Origin: Halomonas sp. Bachu 37
GTDB taxonomy: Bacteria; Pseudomonadota; Gammaproteobacteria; Pseudomonadales; Halomonadaceae
NCBI RefSeq assembly: GCF_039691755.1
Contig: NZ_CP137552.1
Location: forward strand, 3,224,001 to 3,288,000
DNA: 64,000 bases
Direction of reading: 5' to 3'
The notes beneath the pieces were generated by a model. That model saw only the letters and a list, made by a program, of their open reading frames with translations, was not told the DNA's origin and made no database searches. A program made the position numbers and the translations under genes. This document shows positions 29,183 through 38,351 of the stretch, in pieces. The first letter of the stretch is position 1. Every line of letters begins with the position of its first letter.

Positions 29183-30115
29183 ATGCGTGCTTGCGCATAC
29201 TCGATCATCATTGAGTCATCGGGAGATTTGGGATTGTTTTCAGCTACCGCGCTTGTCATAGCAGCCGCCTTTCAATGGGGCTTGGCCGGCGGTCTTGCCA
29301 GCCTGCTCATGTCCCGGGGCTGGTCGCCCGAGGTGATTTCCTTCTGGCGCATCCTGGTGGGGCTGGGATGCATGGCGATCTGGCTGGCCATCATCCGTCT
29401 TCAAGGGCGGGGCTTCTCATTCAACCGCCGGCTGGTGCTGTGGTCATTAATCGCGGGGCTCGGGGTCGCCGGCAACTTCACCTTCTATTTCATCAGCATC
29501 AGCGAGGGCAGCGTGGCGGTGGCCGTCACGCTGATGTACAGCGCACCGGTCTTCGTCTACCTGGTCTCCTTTATTGCCGGAGTGGAGCGTCCCACACCGG
29601 TGAAACTGGTCAGCATCGCGCTGGTGATCGGAGGGGTCGTGCTGCTGACCGGCATCTACCGCACCCAGGCGGGCGCCGTCTCGACGCTGGGCATCGCCAC
29701 CGGCCTGCTTTCGGGGCTTTCCTACGCTCTGTTCATCTTCGGCTTCAAGTATGCCGGCAGTTACGGCCCGGCGCCGAGTGTACTGGCGATTGCCTTTGCC
29801 ACCGGCACATTGATCTTGTTGCCGTTGATCGACCTCGGCCAGGCGGTGGCCGTAACCGTCTCCGCCGATGTGGCATGGTTCATCCTGCTGGGTCTGCTGG
29901 GCGCGGGCTTGTCGTTCTACTGCTATATCACCGGCCTGCGTCACACCTTGCCCACTACGGCTTCGATCGTGGCCATGGTGGAGCCGGTCACCGCGGCTCT
30001 CTTCGGCCTGTTCGTATTGAGCGAAGCGCTGGATCTGCCACAAGTAGCGGGCATGGTGCTGATTCTGAGTGCGGTAACCGGGCTGAGTGTGCTGCAGAGC
30101 CGTCCTTCAAGCTAA
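29183..30115 (+). CDS. EamA-family (DMT superfamily) transporter
   Basis: A protein of 310 residues with about ten membrane helices in two EamA repeats. The first carries FQWGLAGGLASLLMSRGW and FYFISISEGSVAVAVTLMY, the second LGIATGLLSGLSYALFI and LRHTLPTTASIVAMVEPVTA with LFGLFVLSEAL. The substrate is unknown for this branch; members export or import small metabolites. The start is uncertain: ATG at 29183, or a TTG at 29234 with GGGAGA upstream, which would remove the polar N-terminal 17 residues. It is inserted between the two nitrogen-control genes. Confidence 0.82.
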   Translation: MRACAYSIIIESSGDLGLFSATALVIAAAFQWGLAGGLASLLMSRGWSPEVISFWRILVGLGCMAIWLAIIRLQGRGFSFNRRLVLWSLIAGLGVAGNFTFYFISISEGSVAVAVTLMYSAPVFVYLVSFIAGVERPTPVKLVSIALVIGGVVLLTGIYRTQAGAVSTLGIATGLLSGLSYALFIFGFKYAGSYGPAPSVLAIAFATGTLILLPLIDLGQAVAVTVSADVAWFILLGLLGAGLSFYCYITGLRHTLPTTASIVAMVEPVTAALFGLFVLSEALDLPQVAGMVLILSAVTGLSVLQSRPSS

Positions 30116-30125
30116 CTCGCGATAT

Positions 30126-30151
30126 CAAAAAAAGCCTCCCCGAAGGGAGGC
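30126..30151 (-). terminator. Terminator downstream of amtB
   Basis: On the minus strand the stem GCCTCCC-TTCG-GGGAGGC is followed by seven T. It uses the very stable TTCG loop and lies about 40 bases after the amtB stop. Confidence 0.92.
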
Positions 30152-30188
30152 CAGGTGGAGCACGCCAGCTCACAGGGTAAGCTTCTCC

Positions 30189-31439
30189 TTATTTCTTGGA
30201 GGAGCTGAATTCAGGATAGGCTTCCAGGCCACACTCGGCGATATCGACCCCTTCATACTCTTCTTCTTCGCTGACCCGGATACCCATGATGGCCTTGATG
30301 ATGAACCAGACGATCAAGCTGGCCACGAACACCCAGATGAAGATACCGAGGATACCGATGATCTGGGCACCGAAGCTGGCATCGCCGTTGGACAGCGGCA
30401 CCGCCAGAACACCCCAGATACCCACTACCCCGTGAGCAGAGATGGCACCCACCGGGTCATCGAGCTTCAGCTTGTCCAGAGTCACGATCGACGCCACCAC
30501 GAGAACACCGCCCACGGCACCGATCAGACAGGCACCCAGCGCCGTTGGCGATAGCGGGTCGGCAGTGATCGACACCAGGCCGGCAATCGCGCCGTTGAGC
30601 GCCATGGTCAGGTCCGCCTTGCGGAACCACAGCTTGGCCAGGATCAGGGCGGCGATGACACCACCCGCGGCGGCGGCGTTGGTGTTGACGAATACCTGGG
30701 CCACGTTGTTTGCCGAACCGACGTCGGACATCTTCAACTCGGAACCACCGTTGAACCCGAACCAGCCCATCCACAGGATGAAGGTACCCAGGGTCGCCAG
30801 CGGCAGGTTGGCACCGGGGATGGCGTAGATGGCGCCGTCCTTGCCGTACTTGCCTTTACGCGGCCCGAGTACCAGTACGCCGGCCAGTGCCGCGGCGGCA
30901 CCCGCCAGGTGGACGATCCCGGAGCCGGCATAGTCGGAGTAGCCGACTTCGGCCAACCAGCCGCCACCCCATGTCCAGTAACCGGATACCGGGTAGATGA
31001 ACGCGGTCATCACCACGGCGAAGGCGAGGAAGGCCCACAGTTTCATGCGCTCGGCCACGGCACCGGAGACGATCGACATCGCCGTGGCAACGAACACCAC
31101 CTGGAAGAAGAAGTCGGAACGCATGGAGTAGTAGGGAGCATCCTCGCCACCGGCGGTCACCGCATCAAGGCTGTTTTCGGCGCCGATCAAGAAGCCCAGG
31201 TTGGGCAGGAAACCGCCGCCGTCGCTGGAGTACATGATGTAGTAGCCAACCAGCAGGTACATGGTGCAGGCAATGGCGAACAGGGCGATGTTCTTGGTCA
31301 GGATCTCAGCGGTGTTCTTGGAACGGACAAGACCGGCCTCCAGCATGGAGAAACCCGCGGCCATCCACATCACCAGCACGCCGCAAATCAGGAAGTAGAA
31401 CGTATCGAGCGCATAACTCAGCTCTGTAAACTCTGTCAT
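30189..31439 (-). CDS. amtB: Ammonium transporter
   Basis: A membrane protein of 416 residues with about eleven helices. Signatures are AAGFSMLEAGLVRSKNTAEI near the N-terminus, the ammonium transporter block DYAGSGIVHLAGAAAALAGV, and HGVVGIWGVLAVPL carrying one of the twin pore histidines. The protein starts without a cleavable signal peptide, unlike E. coli AmtB. It is preceded by glnK after 48 bases, the standard glnK-amtB arrangement in which uridylylation of GlnK controls channel block. Expression probably starts at the sigma-54 promoter at 31900. Confidence 0.95.
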   Translation of the reverse strand: MTEFTELSYALDTFYFLICGVLVMWMAAGFSMLEAGLVRSKNTAEILTKNIALFAIACTMYLLVGYYIMYSSDGGGFLPNLGFLIGAENSLDAVTAGGEDAPYYSMRSDFFFQVVFVATAMSIVSGAVAERMKLWAFLAFAVVMTAFIYPVSGYWTWGGGWLAEVGYSDYAGSGIVHLAGAAAALAGVLVLGPRKGKYGKDGAIYAIPGANLPLATLGTFILWMGWFGFNGGSELKMSDVGSANNVAQVFVNTNAAAAGGVIAALILAKLWFRKADLTMALNGAIAGLVSITADPLSPTALGACLIGAVGGVLVVASIVTLDKLKLDDPVGAISAHGVVGIWGVLAVPLSNGDASFGAQIIGILGIFIWVFVASLIVWFIIKAIMGIRVSEEEEYEGVDIAECGLEAYPEFSSSKK

Positions 31440-31487
31440 TGGAATGTCCCCTTAGGCTTGTTGTGACGCAATCGCTGTACGTGGGTA

Positions 31488-32260
<773 letters not shown>

Positions 32261-32584
32261 ATGCAGCCCCAAGACCGTATCAGCCGCCTCGCACAACAGA
32301 TCGGCGAGCGTCTGCAAAATGCTTCACAAGCCCCCGAGGATATTCAGAAGAGTGTCCAGCATGTCGTGCGTGGTGCGTTCGACCGCCTGGAACTGGTGTC
32401 CCGCGAGGATTTCGACATCCTGATGGACGTCCTCCAACGCACTCGCGCCCGGGTGGAGGCCCTGGAAAGCCAGGTGGCCGCACTCGAGGCCGCCGTGGAT
32501 ACCCAGGCCAAGCCGGTGGTCAAGGCCGAGACGCACGCGGTAACGCCTGACCCCAAGGCTCCACCCAAGCCCACGGATTCCTGA
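32261..32584 (+). CDS. ubiK: Ubiquinone biosynthesis accessory factor UbiK (YqiC family)
   Basis: A protein of 107 residues. The N-terminal helix (RISRLAQQIGERLQNA), the central VREDFD-like block (LVSREDFDILMDVLQRTR) and the coiled coil (RVEALESQVAALEAAV) are the YqiC/UbiK pattern. UbiK joins the soluble ubiquinone-synthesis complex with UbiJ and is membrane-interacting. The C-terminus (after residue 80) is a lysine and proline-rich tail. In pseudomonads ubiK lies close to glnK-amtB and comM; here a 9-kb iron island separates it from comM. Confidence 0.88.
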   Translation: MQPQDRISRLAQQIGERLQNASQAPEDIQKSVQHVVRGAFDRLELVSREDFDILMDVLQRTRARVEALESQVAALEAAVDTQAKPVVKAETHAVTPDPKAPPKPTDS

Positions 32585-32648
32585 CCTCGGAGACCTGCCG
32601 TCCGGCATGGGTAACGCCGGACGGGACCCAAGCCTCTATATAGTAAAT

Positions 32649-32667
32649 ACAAATCAATATCATTGAC
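32649..32667 (+). promoter_or_regulatory. Fur-box-like site upstream of iutA
   Basis: ACAAATCAATATCATTGAC matches 11 of 19 positions of the Fur consensus, mainly in the ATCATT part. It is located about 60-80 bases before the receptor ATG in an AT-rich spacer. Regulation by iron is expected for this gene class, but the site itself is weak. Confidence 0.35.
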
Positions 32668-32728
32668 ATTTTTCATTGTGATGTTACGCTCCGTTTCTCA
32701 TTTTCTTATTGTTTGCGGATTGTTCATC

Positions 32729-34864
32729 ATGCACGCTTTCAGCACTCCTGCTTTTAGGCTTGTCGGCACCGGCCTGCTCCTGGGCTGTCTCTCAAACGGC
32801 GCTTTCGCTCAAACTGCAACTGCGGCAGGGGTCCAAACGGACGCCCAGGACACCTTGGTGGTCGTCGGTTCGCGTACGCCTACCCAGATTAGCCAGATCC
32901 CCGGTGCCGTGTGGGTGATCGACAGGGAGATGCTGCAGCAGCAGACCCGCAATGGTGCAGATCTCAAGACGGCACTGGGGCGCCTGGTACCTGGGCTAGA
33001 CCTGGCGCCGCAAGGACGCACCAATTATGGGCAGAACATGCGCGGCCGGGGCGTGCAGGTACTCATCGACGGTGTATCGCTGAATAGCTCGCGGGGGCTC
33101 TCGCGCCAGTTCGATGCCATCGATCCGTTCAATATCGAACGTGTGGAAGTGCTCTCCGGGGCCAGCAGCCTTTATGGCGGTGGCGCTACCGGCGGTTTGA
33201 TCAATATCATCACGCGCAAGGGCGAAGAAGGTCTGAACTGGCGTACGGAAGCCGGCATCACCACAGGCTTCAACGACAGCGACGACCAGGACCGACGCCT
33301 GTCGCAATCCGTCAGCGGCGGCAACGAACGGGTACAGGGCTACCTGGGTACTGCCATCGGCGATAACGGCCGCCACTACGACGCCAGTGGCGAGGAGATC
33401 TTCCCCGATATCGCCCAGACCGACCTGCAGGACAACCGCAGCGTCGATGTCCTGGGCAATCTCTCTTTCCACCTGACCGACGAGCAGACCCTGGAAGTGG
33501 GAGCTCAGCTATACCGCTCCGGCTTCGAGGGCGACCGGGGCGTCTACTTTCCCAACCTCGACGCCTCCGTACCCAATCTGAACGATGCCGAGATTCGCGA
33601 TGGCTACCGCTCCGATCGCGACCCCGAAACCGACCGCAAGCTCGTCAACGTCAACTATCATCATGCCGATCTTTGGGGGCAGAATTTCTACCTACAGGCC
33701 TTCCACCGGGAGGAGGAGTCCAGCTTCCAGGCCTTTCCCTATCCCGTCTCGGATGGCCTGGAGTTCCGAGCCTCGAAGCAGAATACCGACCTGAGCGGCA
33801 TCAAGGCACTGTTCGAGTCGCGCCTGGGCGATGACGTTTCCCTGACCTACGGCCTCGACCTGGATCGGGAGAAATTCGATGCCAGCCAGATGCTGTTCGA
33901 TACCGGCGTATCAGATGCCACCGGTGGCCTGGTGCAGCAGCAGGCAGGGCTCGAGCCCCGCTATCCAGGCTATCAGGTAGACGGGCTGTCGGGCTTCGCC
34001 CAGGGCGACTGGCAAGCCACCCAGGCACTCAAGTTCTCCGCCGGATTACGCCAGCAGCACATGGACGTCGAAGTGGATGAGTTCCAGGGAATCCCCGGGG
34101 GCGAGAACGACTACGAAGCCACCTTGTTCAATGCCAGCGCCCTTTATGATTTCGGTAACGGCCACCAGAACTGGCTGCAGTTCAGCCAGGGCTTCGAGCT
34201 GCCCGACCCCGCCAAGTACTACGGCAAGAGCCCGGAGGTGAGCGTCGACAACAATCCCCTGTCCGCCATCGAGACGGATCAGGTGGAGCTTGGCTGGCGT
34301 TACCAAGGGGGCAACTGGACGGCGCAGACAGCGCTTTACTATGCCTGGTCGGACAAGGCCGTGGAGAACGCCCAGGACCTGAGCGTCAGCGTGGTCGACG
34401 AAAAGAAACGCGATTTCGGCCTGGAAAGCGCGGTGACCCGTTACTTCGACAATGGCCTGGAGGTAGGGGGCACCCTGCACCTGGTACGTTCGGAGCAGGA
34501 GAACGATCAGGGCTCATGGGAGAAGCGTGACGCCCGCTACGCCTCGCTCTCCTCCGCCACCGCCTTCGTCGGCTGGACCGACTACGTGCGCTCGGCGCGC
34601 CTGCAAGCCAATCACGCCTTCGACCTGGAAGACGATGCGGATCGCGAGATCGACGGCAATACCACTCTCGACCTGTCGCTCAGCCAGGAGACCGACTTCG
34701 GCACCGTGAGCCTGGGTGTGCAGAACCTGCTCGACGACCAGTACTCCACCGTCTGGGGCCAGCGGGCCGCCATGTTCTACTCGCCCTATTACGGCCCGGA
34801 ATATCTCTACGACTACCAGGGGCGCGGTCGTACCTACACCCTGAACTGGTCGATGGCCTACTGA
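32729..34864 (+). CDS. iutA: TonB-dependent receptor, ferric aerobactin-like (IutA type)
   Basis: An outer-membrane receptor of 711 residues. A signal peptide ends SNGAFAQ; the plug domain has TLVVVGSRTPTQISQIPGAV, RTNYGQNMRGRGVQVLIDGV and RVEVLSGASSLYGGGATGG; the barrel ends GRGRTYTLNWSMAY. Long stretches agree with E. coli IutA, including the C-terminal VWGQRAAMFYSPYYGPEYLY, so the likely cargo is ferric aerobactin or a related hydroxamate-citrate siderophore. No aerobactin biosynthesis genes are in the window, so it may scavenge foreign siderophores. I prefer the ATG at 32729, which gives a proper signal peptide; an upstream ATG at 32681 is possible. Confidence 0.87.
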   Translation: MHAFSTPAFRLVGTGLLLGCLSNGAFAQTATAAGVQTDAQDTLVVVGSRTPTQISQIPGAVWVIDREMLQQQTRNGADLKTALGRLVPGLDLAPQGRTNYGQNMRGRGVQVLIDGVSLNSSRGLSRQFDAIDPFNIERVEVLSGASSLYGGGATGGLINIITRKGEEGLNWRTEAGITTGFNDSDDQDRRLSQSVSGGNERVQGYLGTAIGDNGRHYDASGEEIFPDIAQTDLQDNRSVDVLGNLSFHLTDEQTLEVGAQLYRSGFEGDRGVYFPNLDASVPNLNDAEIRDGYRSDRDPETDRKLVNVNYHHADLWGQNFYLQAFHREEESSFQAFPYPVSDGLEFRASKQNTDLSGIKALFESRLGDDVSLTYGLDLDREKFDASQMLFDTGVSDATGGLVQQQAGLEPRYPGYQVDGLSGFAQGDWQATQALKFSAGLRQQHMDVEVDEFQGIPGGENDYEATLFNASALYDFGNGHQNWLQFSQGFELPDPAKYYGKSPEVSVDNNPLSAIETDQVELGWRYQGGNWTAQTALYYAWSDKAVENAQDLSVSVVDEKKRDFGLESAVTRYFDNGLEVGGTLHLVRSEQENDQGSWEKRDARYASLSSATAFVGWTDYVRSARLQANHAFDLEDDADREIDGNTTLDLSLSQETDFGTVSLGVQNLLDDQYSTVWGQRAAMFYSPYYGPEYLYDYQGRGRTYTLNWSMAY

Positions 34865-34908
34865 GCACCGGCGCACATCGGCCACAGTACCTGGGCGAGG
34901 CAAGGGGA

Positions 34909-35883
34909 ATGGTTTCACTCGATAGGCAAACACCATGTTCGGTTCCGCTCACCACCTGTGACCTGCTCGACCTCGGCCAGCGCTTCGGGATCGACTATCG
35001 CTTTCCCGATGCGCCCCCTCGCTCCCAGCCCAGCCCTTGTGTGGCCCGGGGGCGGGTAACGGAAGTCGAGATCGACCCCACCCTGCGCGTGACGCTTTCG
35101 GATCTCGATGTCCTGCACGCCTATGCCTCCACGTCACGCCGTGCCGTACCCTGGTTTCTCAGCGTGATTCTGGAAGGCAACATCCGTGTGGGGCTCGGCC
35201 GTCAGTCGTACCAGTTGCAGGCCGGAGAGGCTTTCAGCACGCATTTCAGCGAGCAGACCGGGCTCGAGGTCTTCCAGCCCGCGCCACAACGGTTACGTAT
35301 CCTCAACGTCTCGGTGTTGGCCTGTTCCGGCCCCCTCGCCTCCTCGCCCATCCCCCTCGCGCCGCCGGCAACGCCGATGCTGCATACCTGGCGGGTGCCG
35401 CATTTCCTGTACCATAGCCTGGAAGCGGCATTGACCTCGACCTGGCCGCTGTCACGGCAACGCCTGCTGTGGCAGGGCCTGGCACTGCAATTGCTGGCGC
35501 ATGGGTTGCCTTCCAGCGGCCTCGGGCCCAGCGACGAAAGGACAGGGCAACGCATCCCGGCGGGCCTTTCCCGGCGTGATCACCAACGCCTGGAGCAATT
35601 GCGCCATCGGCTTGAACATCATCCCCACCATGAGTACCGATTGGCGCAGTTGGCACGGGACGCCGCCATGAGCCCCAGCAGCCTGCGTGACAAGTTCCAG
35701 CGTTGCTATGGCTGCTCGGTATTCGATTACCTGCGGCGTTGCCGCCTGACGCAGGCTCAGGAGTACTTGCGTCAGGGCTATAGCGTGCAACAAGCCGCCC
35801 ATGCCTGCGGCTATCGCCATGCCACCAACTTCGCTACCGCTTTTCGCCGCCAGTTCGGCGTCTCTCCCGGCAGCCTCACCTAG
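34909..35883 (+). CDS. AraC-family transcriptional regulator (siderophore-type)
   Basis: A protein of 324 residues. The C-terminal 100 residues hold two helix-turn-helix motifs: LAQLARDAAMSPSSLRDKFQ and YSVQQAAHACGYRHATNFAT followed by FRRQFGVSPGSL. The N-terminal part is a sensing domain (VPWFLSVILEGNIRVGLG). Its place between two siderophore receptor genes suggests a PchR-like activator responding to a siderophore. Likely targets are one or both receptors, and the 19-bp repeat array just downstream is a candidate binding region. The ATG overlaps a GGGGA sequence closely. Confidence 0.85.
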   Translation: MVSLDRQTPCSVPLTTCDLLDLGQRFGIDYRFPDAPPRSQPSPCVARGRVTEVEIDPTLRVTLSDLDVLHAYASTSRRAVPWFLSVILEGNIRVGLGRQSYQLQAGEAFSTHFSEQTGLEVFQPAPQRLRILNVSVLACSGPLASSPIPLAPPATPMLHTWRVPHFLYHSLEAALTSTWPLSRQRLLWQGLALQLLAHGLPSSGLGPSDERTGQRIPAGLSRRDHQRLEQLRHRLEHHPHHEYRLAQLARDAAMSPSSLRDKFQRCYGCSVFDYLRRCRLTQAQEYLRQGYSVQQAAHACGYRHATNFATAFRRQFGVSPGSLT

Positions 35884-35917
35884 GCGTGGCCAATCCCGGT
35901 GTCTGTCTCGCCGCGCC

Positions 35918-36021
35918 TAGCTCTCTGTTCCTGCGCATAGCTCTTGTTCCTATGCATAGCTCTTGTTCCTATGCATAGCTCTTGTTCCTATGCATAGCTC
36001 TTGTTCCTATGCATAGCTCTT
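35918..36021. repeat. 19-bp tandem repeat array upstream of the ferrichrome-type receptor
   Basis: Four perfect copies of TAGCTCTTGTTCCTATGCA begin at 35938, 35957, 35976 and 35995. They are preceded by a degenerate copy from 35918 and followed by a partial copy. Each unit spans the self-complementary TATGCATA at its junction. The array lies directly after the AraC regulator gene and about 80 bases before the next receptor. It may bind the AraC regulator; no other function is evident. Confidence 0.92.
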
Positions 36022-36055
36022 CTGGCATTCGGCATACCTCAGCAACGCCTTAAAG

Positions 36056-36074
36056 CGCAATAATTCTCATTACT
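36056..36074 (+). promoter_or_regulatory. Fur-box-like site upstream of the ferrichrome-type receptor
   Basis: CGCAATAATTCTCATTACT matches 11 of 19 consensus positions with a good TCATTA core. It lies 29 bases before the receptor ATG. Weak by sequence alone. Confidence 0.3.
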
Positions 36075-36102
36075 GTAAATTCTTCCGCAGGACAAGAGAA
36101 TC

Positions 36103-38208
36103 ATGCCCATGTCACCCCTTCCAAGAAATCGACTCTCCCTGGCCATTGCCTGCATTGCCGGCAGTATCGGCCATGCGGCCTGGGCGCAAGAGCCGGCGGC
36201 CAACCTGGATACCGTCACGGTAACCGCGCAACAAGCCGCCACCAAGGTCGCCACGCCTTTCATCGAGACCCCCCAGGCGACGTCCTTGATTACCCGTGAC
36301 GAGATGGAAGAGCGTGGTGTACGCAGCGTACAGCGCGCCGCCGATTACACTCCCGGGGTCTACACCAATCAAGTGGGCGCCTCCAATCGCTACGATTACC
36401 TGGTCCTGCGAGGCTTTTCCGATGGCAGCTTGAGCAACACCTTCCTCGACGGCCTGAAGGTGATGGGGGACACCAACTCCTATAGCTCGATGACGATCGA
36501 CCCGTGGTTTCTGGATAGCATCGAGGTGGTCAAGGGGCCGGCCTCGGTACTTTACGGGCGCGCCTCCCCTGGCGGCGTCGTGGCCCTGAACAGCAAGCGC
36601 CCGGAATTCCAGCCGGGCGGCGAACTGCGCCTGAGCGTAGGCAACAACAACCAGCGCAGCGCGGCATTCGACCTGACCGGGCCGCTCGGCGAGCAGAATC
36701 GTGTCGCGTTTCGCCTGACCGGACTCGCCAGCGCCGCCGATACCCAGTTCGGCCCGGTGGAGGAGCAGCGCTACGCCCTGGCCCCCTCGCTCACCTGGGA
36801 CGTAAGCGATGACACCAGCCTGACACTGGAAGCTTATCTGCAGCAGGACCCGGAAGGGGGATACCACTCCGGCGTTCCGTTCGAGGGCGCCGTGGTCCCG
36901 CGCAATGGGCGCAAGATTGCCAACGACTTCTTCGATGGCGAGGAAGACTACGATAAGTTCGAGCGTACCCAGCGCATGTTCGGCTATGCGCTCGAGCACC
37001 GCTTCAATGACGACTGGACCGCAAGGCAGCACTTGCGCTATCTGGATGCCGACGTCGAGTTGGACCAGGTCTACGGCTTCGGCTGGGCACCGGGCTCGGA
37101 TAGTGAACTGGTGCGCTACTACGCCGGCGGTGACGAATCACTGCAGGCCTGGACGGTGGACAACCAGCTCGAAGCGACGCTGGACGACGGTTTCCTGGAG
37201 CATACGCTGCTGCTGGGTGCCGATTACCAGCAGCGCGATAACGATATCGAGTGGCCCTCGGGCGCGTTCCCCAATATCGATGCCTTCAATCCGCAGTACG
37301 GCGCCGACCCCACGGCGATGTATCCGCCCACTCGCGAGAAGCATGAACTCGAGCAGGTCGGCGTCTACCTGCAGGATCAGATCGCCCTCGACAACTGGCG
37401 CCTGACTCTCGGCGGCCGCTACGACTGGGTCGATATCCGCAATACCAACCTCGATGCCGAAAGCCGCAGTGAACTCGACGACACCCAGTTCAGCGGCCGG
37501 GCCGGGCTGCTCTACCTGTTCGATAACGGCGTGGCGCCCTATGTCAGCTACTCCACCGCCTTCACTCCCACCAGTTTCGTCGATGCCGAGGGTGACCTGC
37601 TGCAGCCGATGGAGGGGGAGCAGCTGGAAACCGGCATGAAGTACCAGCCACCAGGAACCGAGGATCGTTACAGTGTCGCCCTGTTCCGCATCAATCAAGA
37701 AAACGTGGCCACCAAGGAGCAACCCACCGACCCGTACCGCGCCATCGGCGAGATCGAATCCCAGGGGGTCGAGCTGGAAGCGCATACGCAGATCACCGAC
37801 AACCTGCGGCTCCAGGCCGGCTACAGCTACACCGATATCACCTATGCCAAAAGCGACGACGGTAATGAAGGCAATCAGGCCATCTATTCGCCCCGCCATC
37901 TGGCCAGCGTATGGGGGCATTACGCCGTCACCGAGGGTGTCCTGAGCGGCCTGGATGCGGGTCTAGGCGTGCGCTATCATGCCGACATTCAGGCTGACAG
38001 GGCCAATACCGAAACCGTTCCCGACTACACCCTGCTGGATGCCACCTTGGGTTACGACCTGAGCCAGGTAGGCCTTGAAGGCCTCCAGGCGCGGGTGAAT
38101 GTAAGCAACCTGCTGGACAAGGAGTACGTGGCGTCGTGCAACTCGCTGGAATACTGCTATTTCGGCGCCGAGCGTAGCGTAACCGCCAGCGTCAACTATC
38201 GTTTTTAG
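36103..38208 (+). CDS. TonB-dependent siderophore receptor, ferrichrome-type
   Basis: A receptor of 701 residues with signal peptide ending HAAWAQ. The plug shows LDTVTVTAQQAATKVATPFI, VLRGFSDGSLSNTFLDGLKV and SIEVVKGPASVLYGRASPGG; the barrel end has YVASCNSLEYCYFGAERSV and NYRF. The paired cysteines in the last extracellular loop and the NLLDKEYVASC pattern are characteristic of FhuA/FoxA-like hydroxamate receptors. The TonB box is not certain (TVTV near residue 37). It is preceded by the tandem repeats and followed by fhuD, which fits uptake of a ferrichrome-like siderophore. Confidence 0.9.
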   Translation: MPMSPLPRNRLSLAIACIAGSIGHAAWAQEPAANLDTVTVTAQQAATKVATPFIETPQATSLITRDEMEERGVRSVQRAADYTPGVYTNQVGASNRYDYLVLRGFSDGSLSNTFLDGLKVMGDTNSYSSMTIDPWFLDSIEVVKGPASVLYGRASPGGVVALNSKRPEFQPGGELRLSVGNNNQRSAAFDLTGPLGEQNRVAFRLTGLASAADTQFGPVEEQRYALAPSLTWDVSDDTSLTLEAYLQQDPEGGYHSGVPFEGAVVPRNGRKIANDFFDGEEDYDKFERTQRMFGYALEHRFNDDWTARQHLRYLDADVELDQVYGFGWAPGSDSELVRYYAGGDESLQAWTVDNQLEATLDDGFLEHTLLLGADYQQRDNDIEWPSGAFPNIDAFNPQYGADPTAMYPPTREKHELEQVGVYLQDQIALDNWRLTLGGRYDWVDIRNTNLDAESRSELDDTQFSGRAGLLYLFDNGVAPYVSYSTAFTPTSFVDAEGDLLQPMEGEQLETGMKYQPPGTEDRYSVALFRINQENVATKEQPTDPYRAIGEIESQGVELEAHTQITDNLRLQAGYSYTDITYAKSDDGNEGNQAIYSPRHLASVWGHYAVTEGVLSGLDAGLGVRYHADIQADRANTETVPDYTLLDATLGYDLSQVGLEGLQARVNVSNLLDKEYVASCNSLEYCYFGAERSVTASVNYRF

Positions 38209-38241
38209 CACCCTCAGCCGCGATACCTTCTTGCACCGATA

Positions 38242-38273
38242 CGCCCAGGTCGATATTCGCCTGGGCGTTGCTT
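38242..38273 (+). terminator. Probable terminator between receptor and fhuD
   Basis: An 8-bp perfect stem CGCCCAGG / CCTGGGCG with a 10-base loop is followed by TTGCTTGCCT. The T tract is poor, so it may be partial. Confidence 0.45.
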
Positions 38274-38290
38274 GCCTGATATCAGGTTTG

Positions 38291-38309
38291 CAAAACAATA
38301 AACATTATC
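38291..38309 (+). promoter_or_regulatory. Fur-box-like site upstream of fhuD
   Basis: CAAAACAATAAACATTATC matches 14 of 19 positions of the Fur consensus, with a complete CATTATC half. It is 42 bases before the fhuD ATG. The best Fur candidate in the island. Confidence 0.5.
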
Positions 38310-38351
38310 GTTTAAATACATCTCTTATTGACTGGATGACCGTTCACTCCC

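Noticed and set aside
35918-36021. Tandem 19-bp repeats as a CRISPR array
   Set aside because: The copies follow each other directly without spacers, and there are no cas genes.
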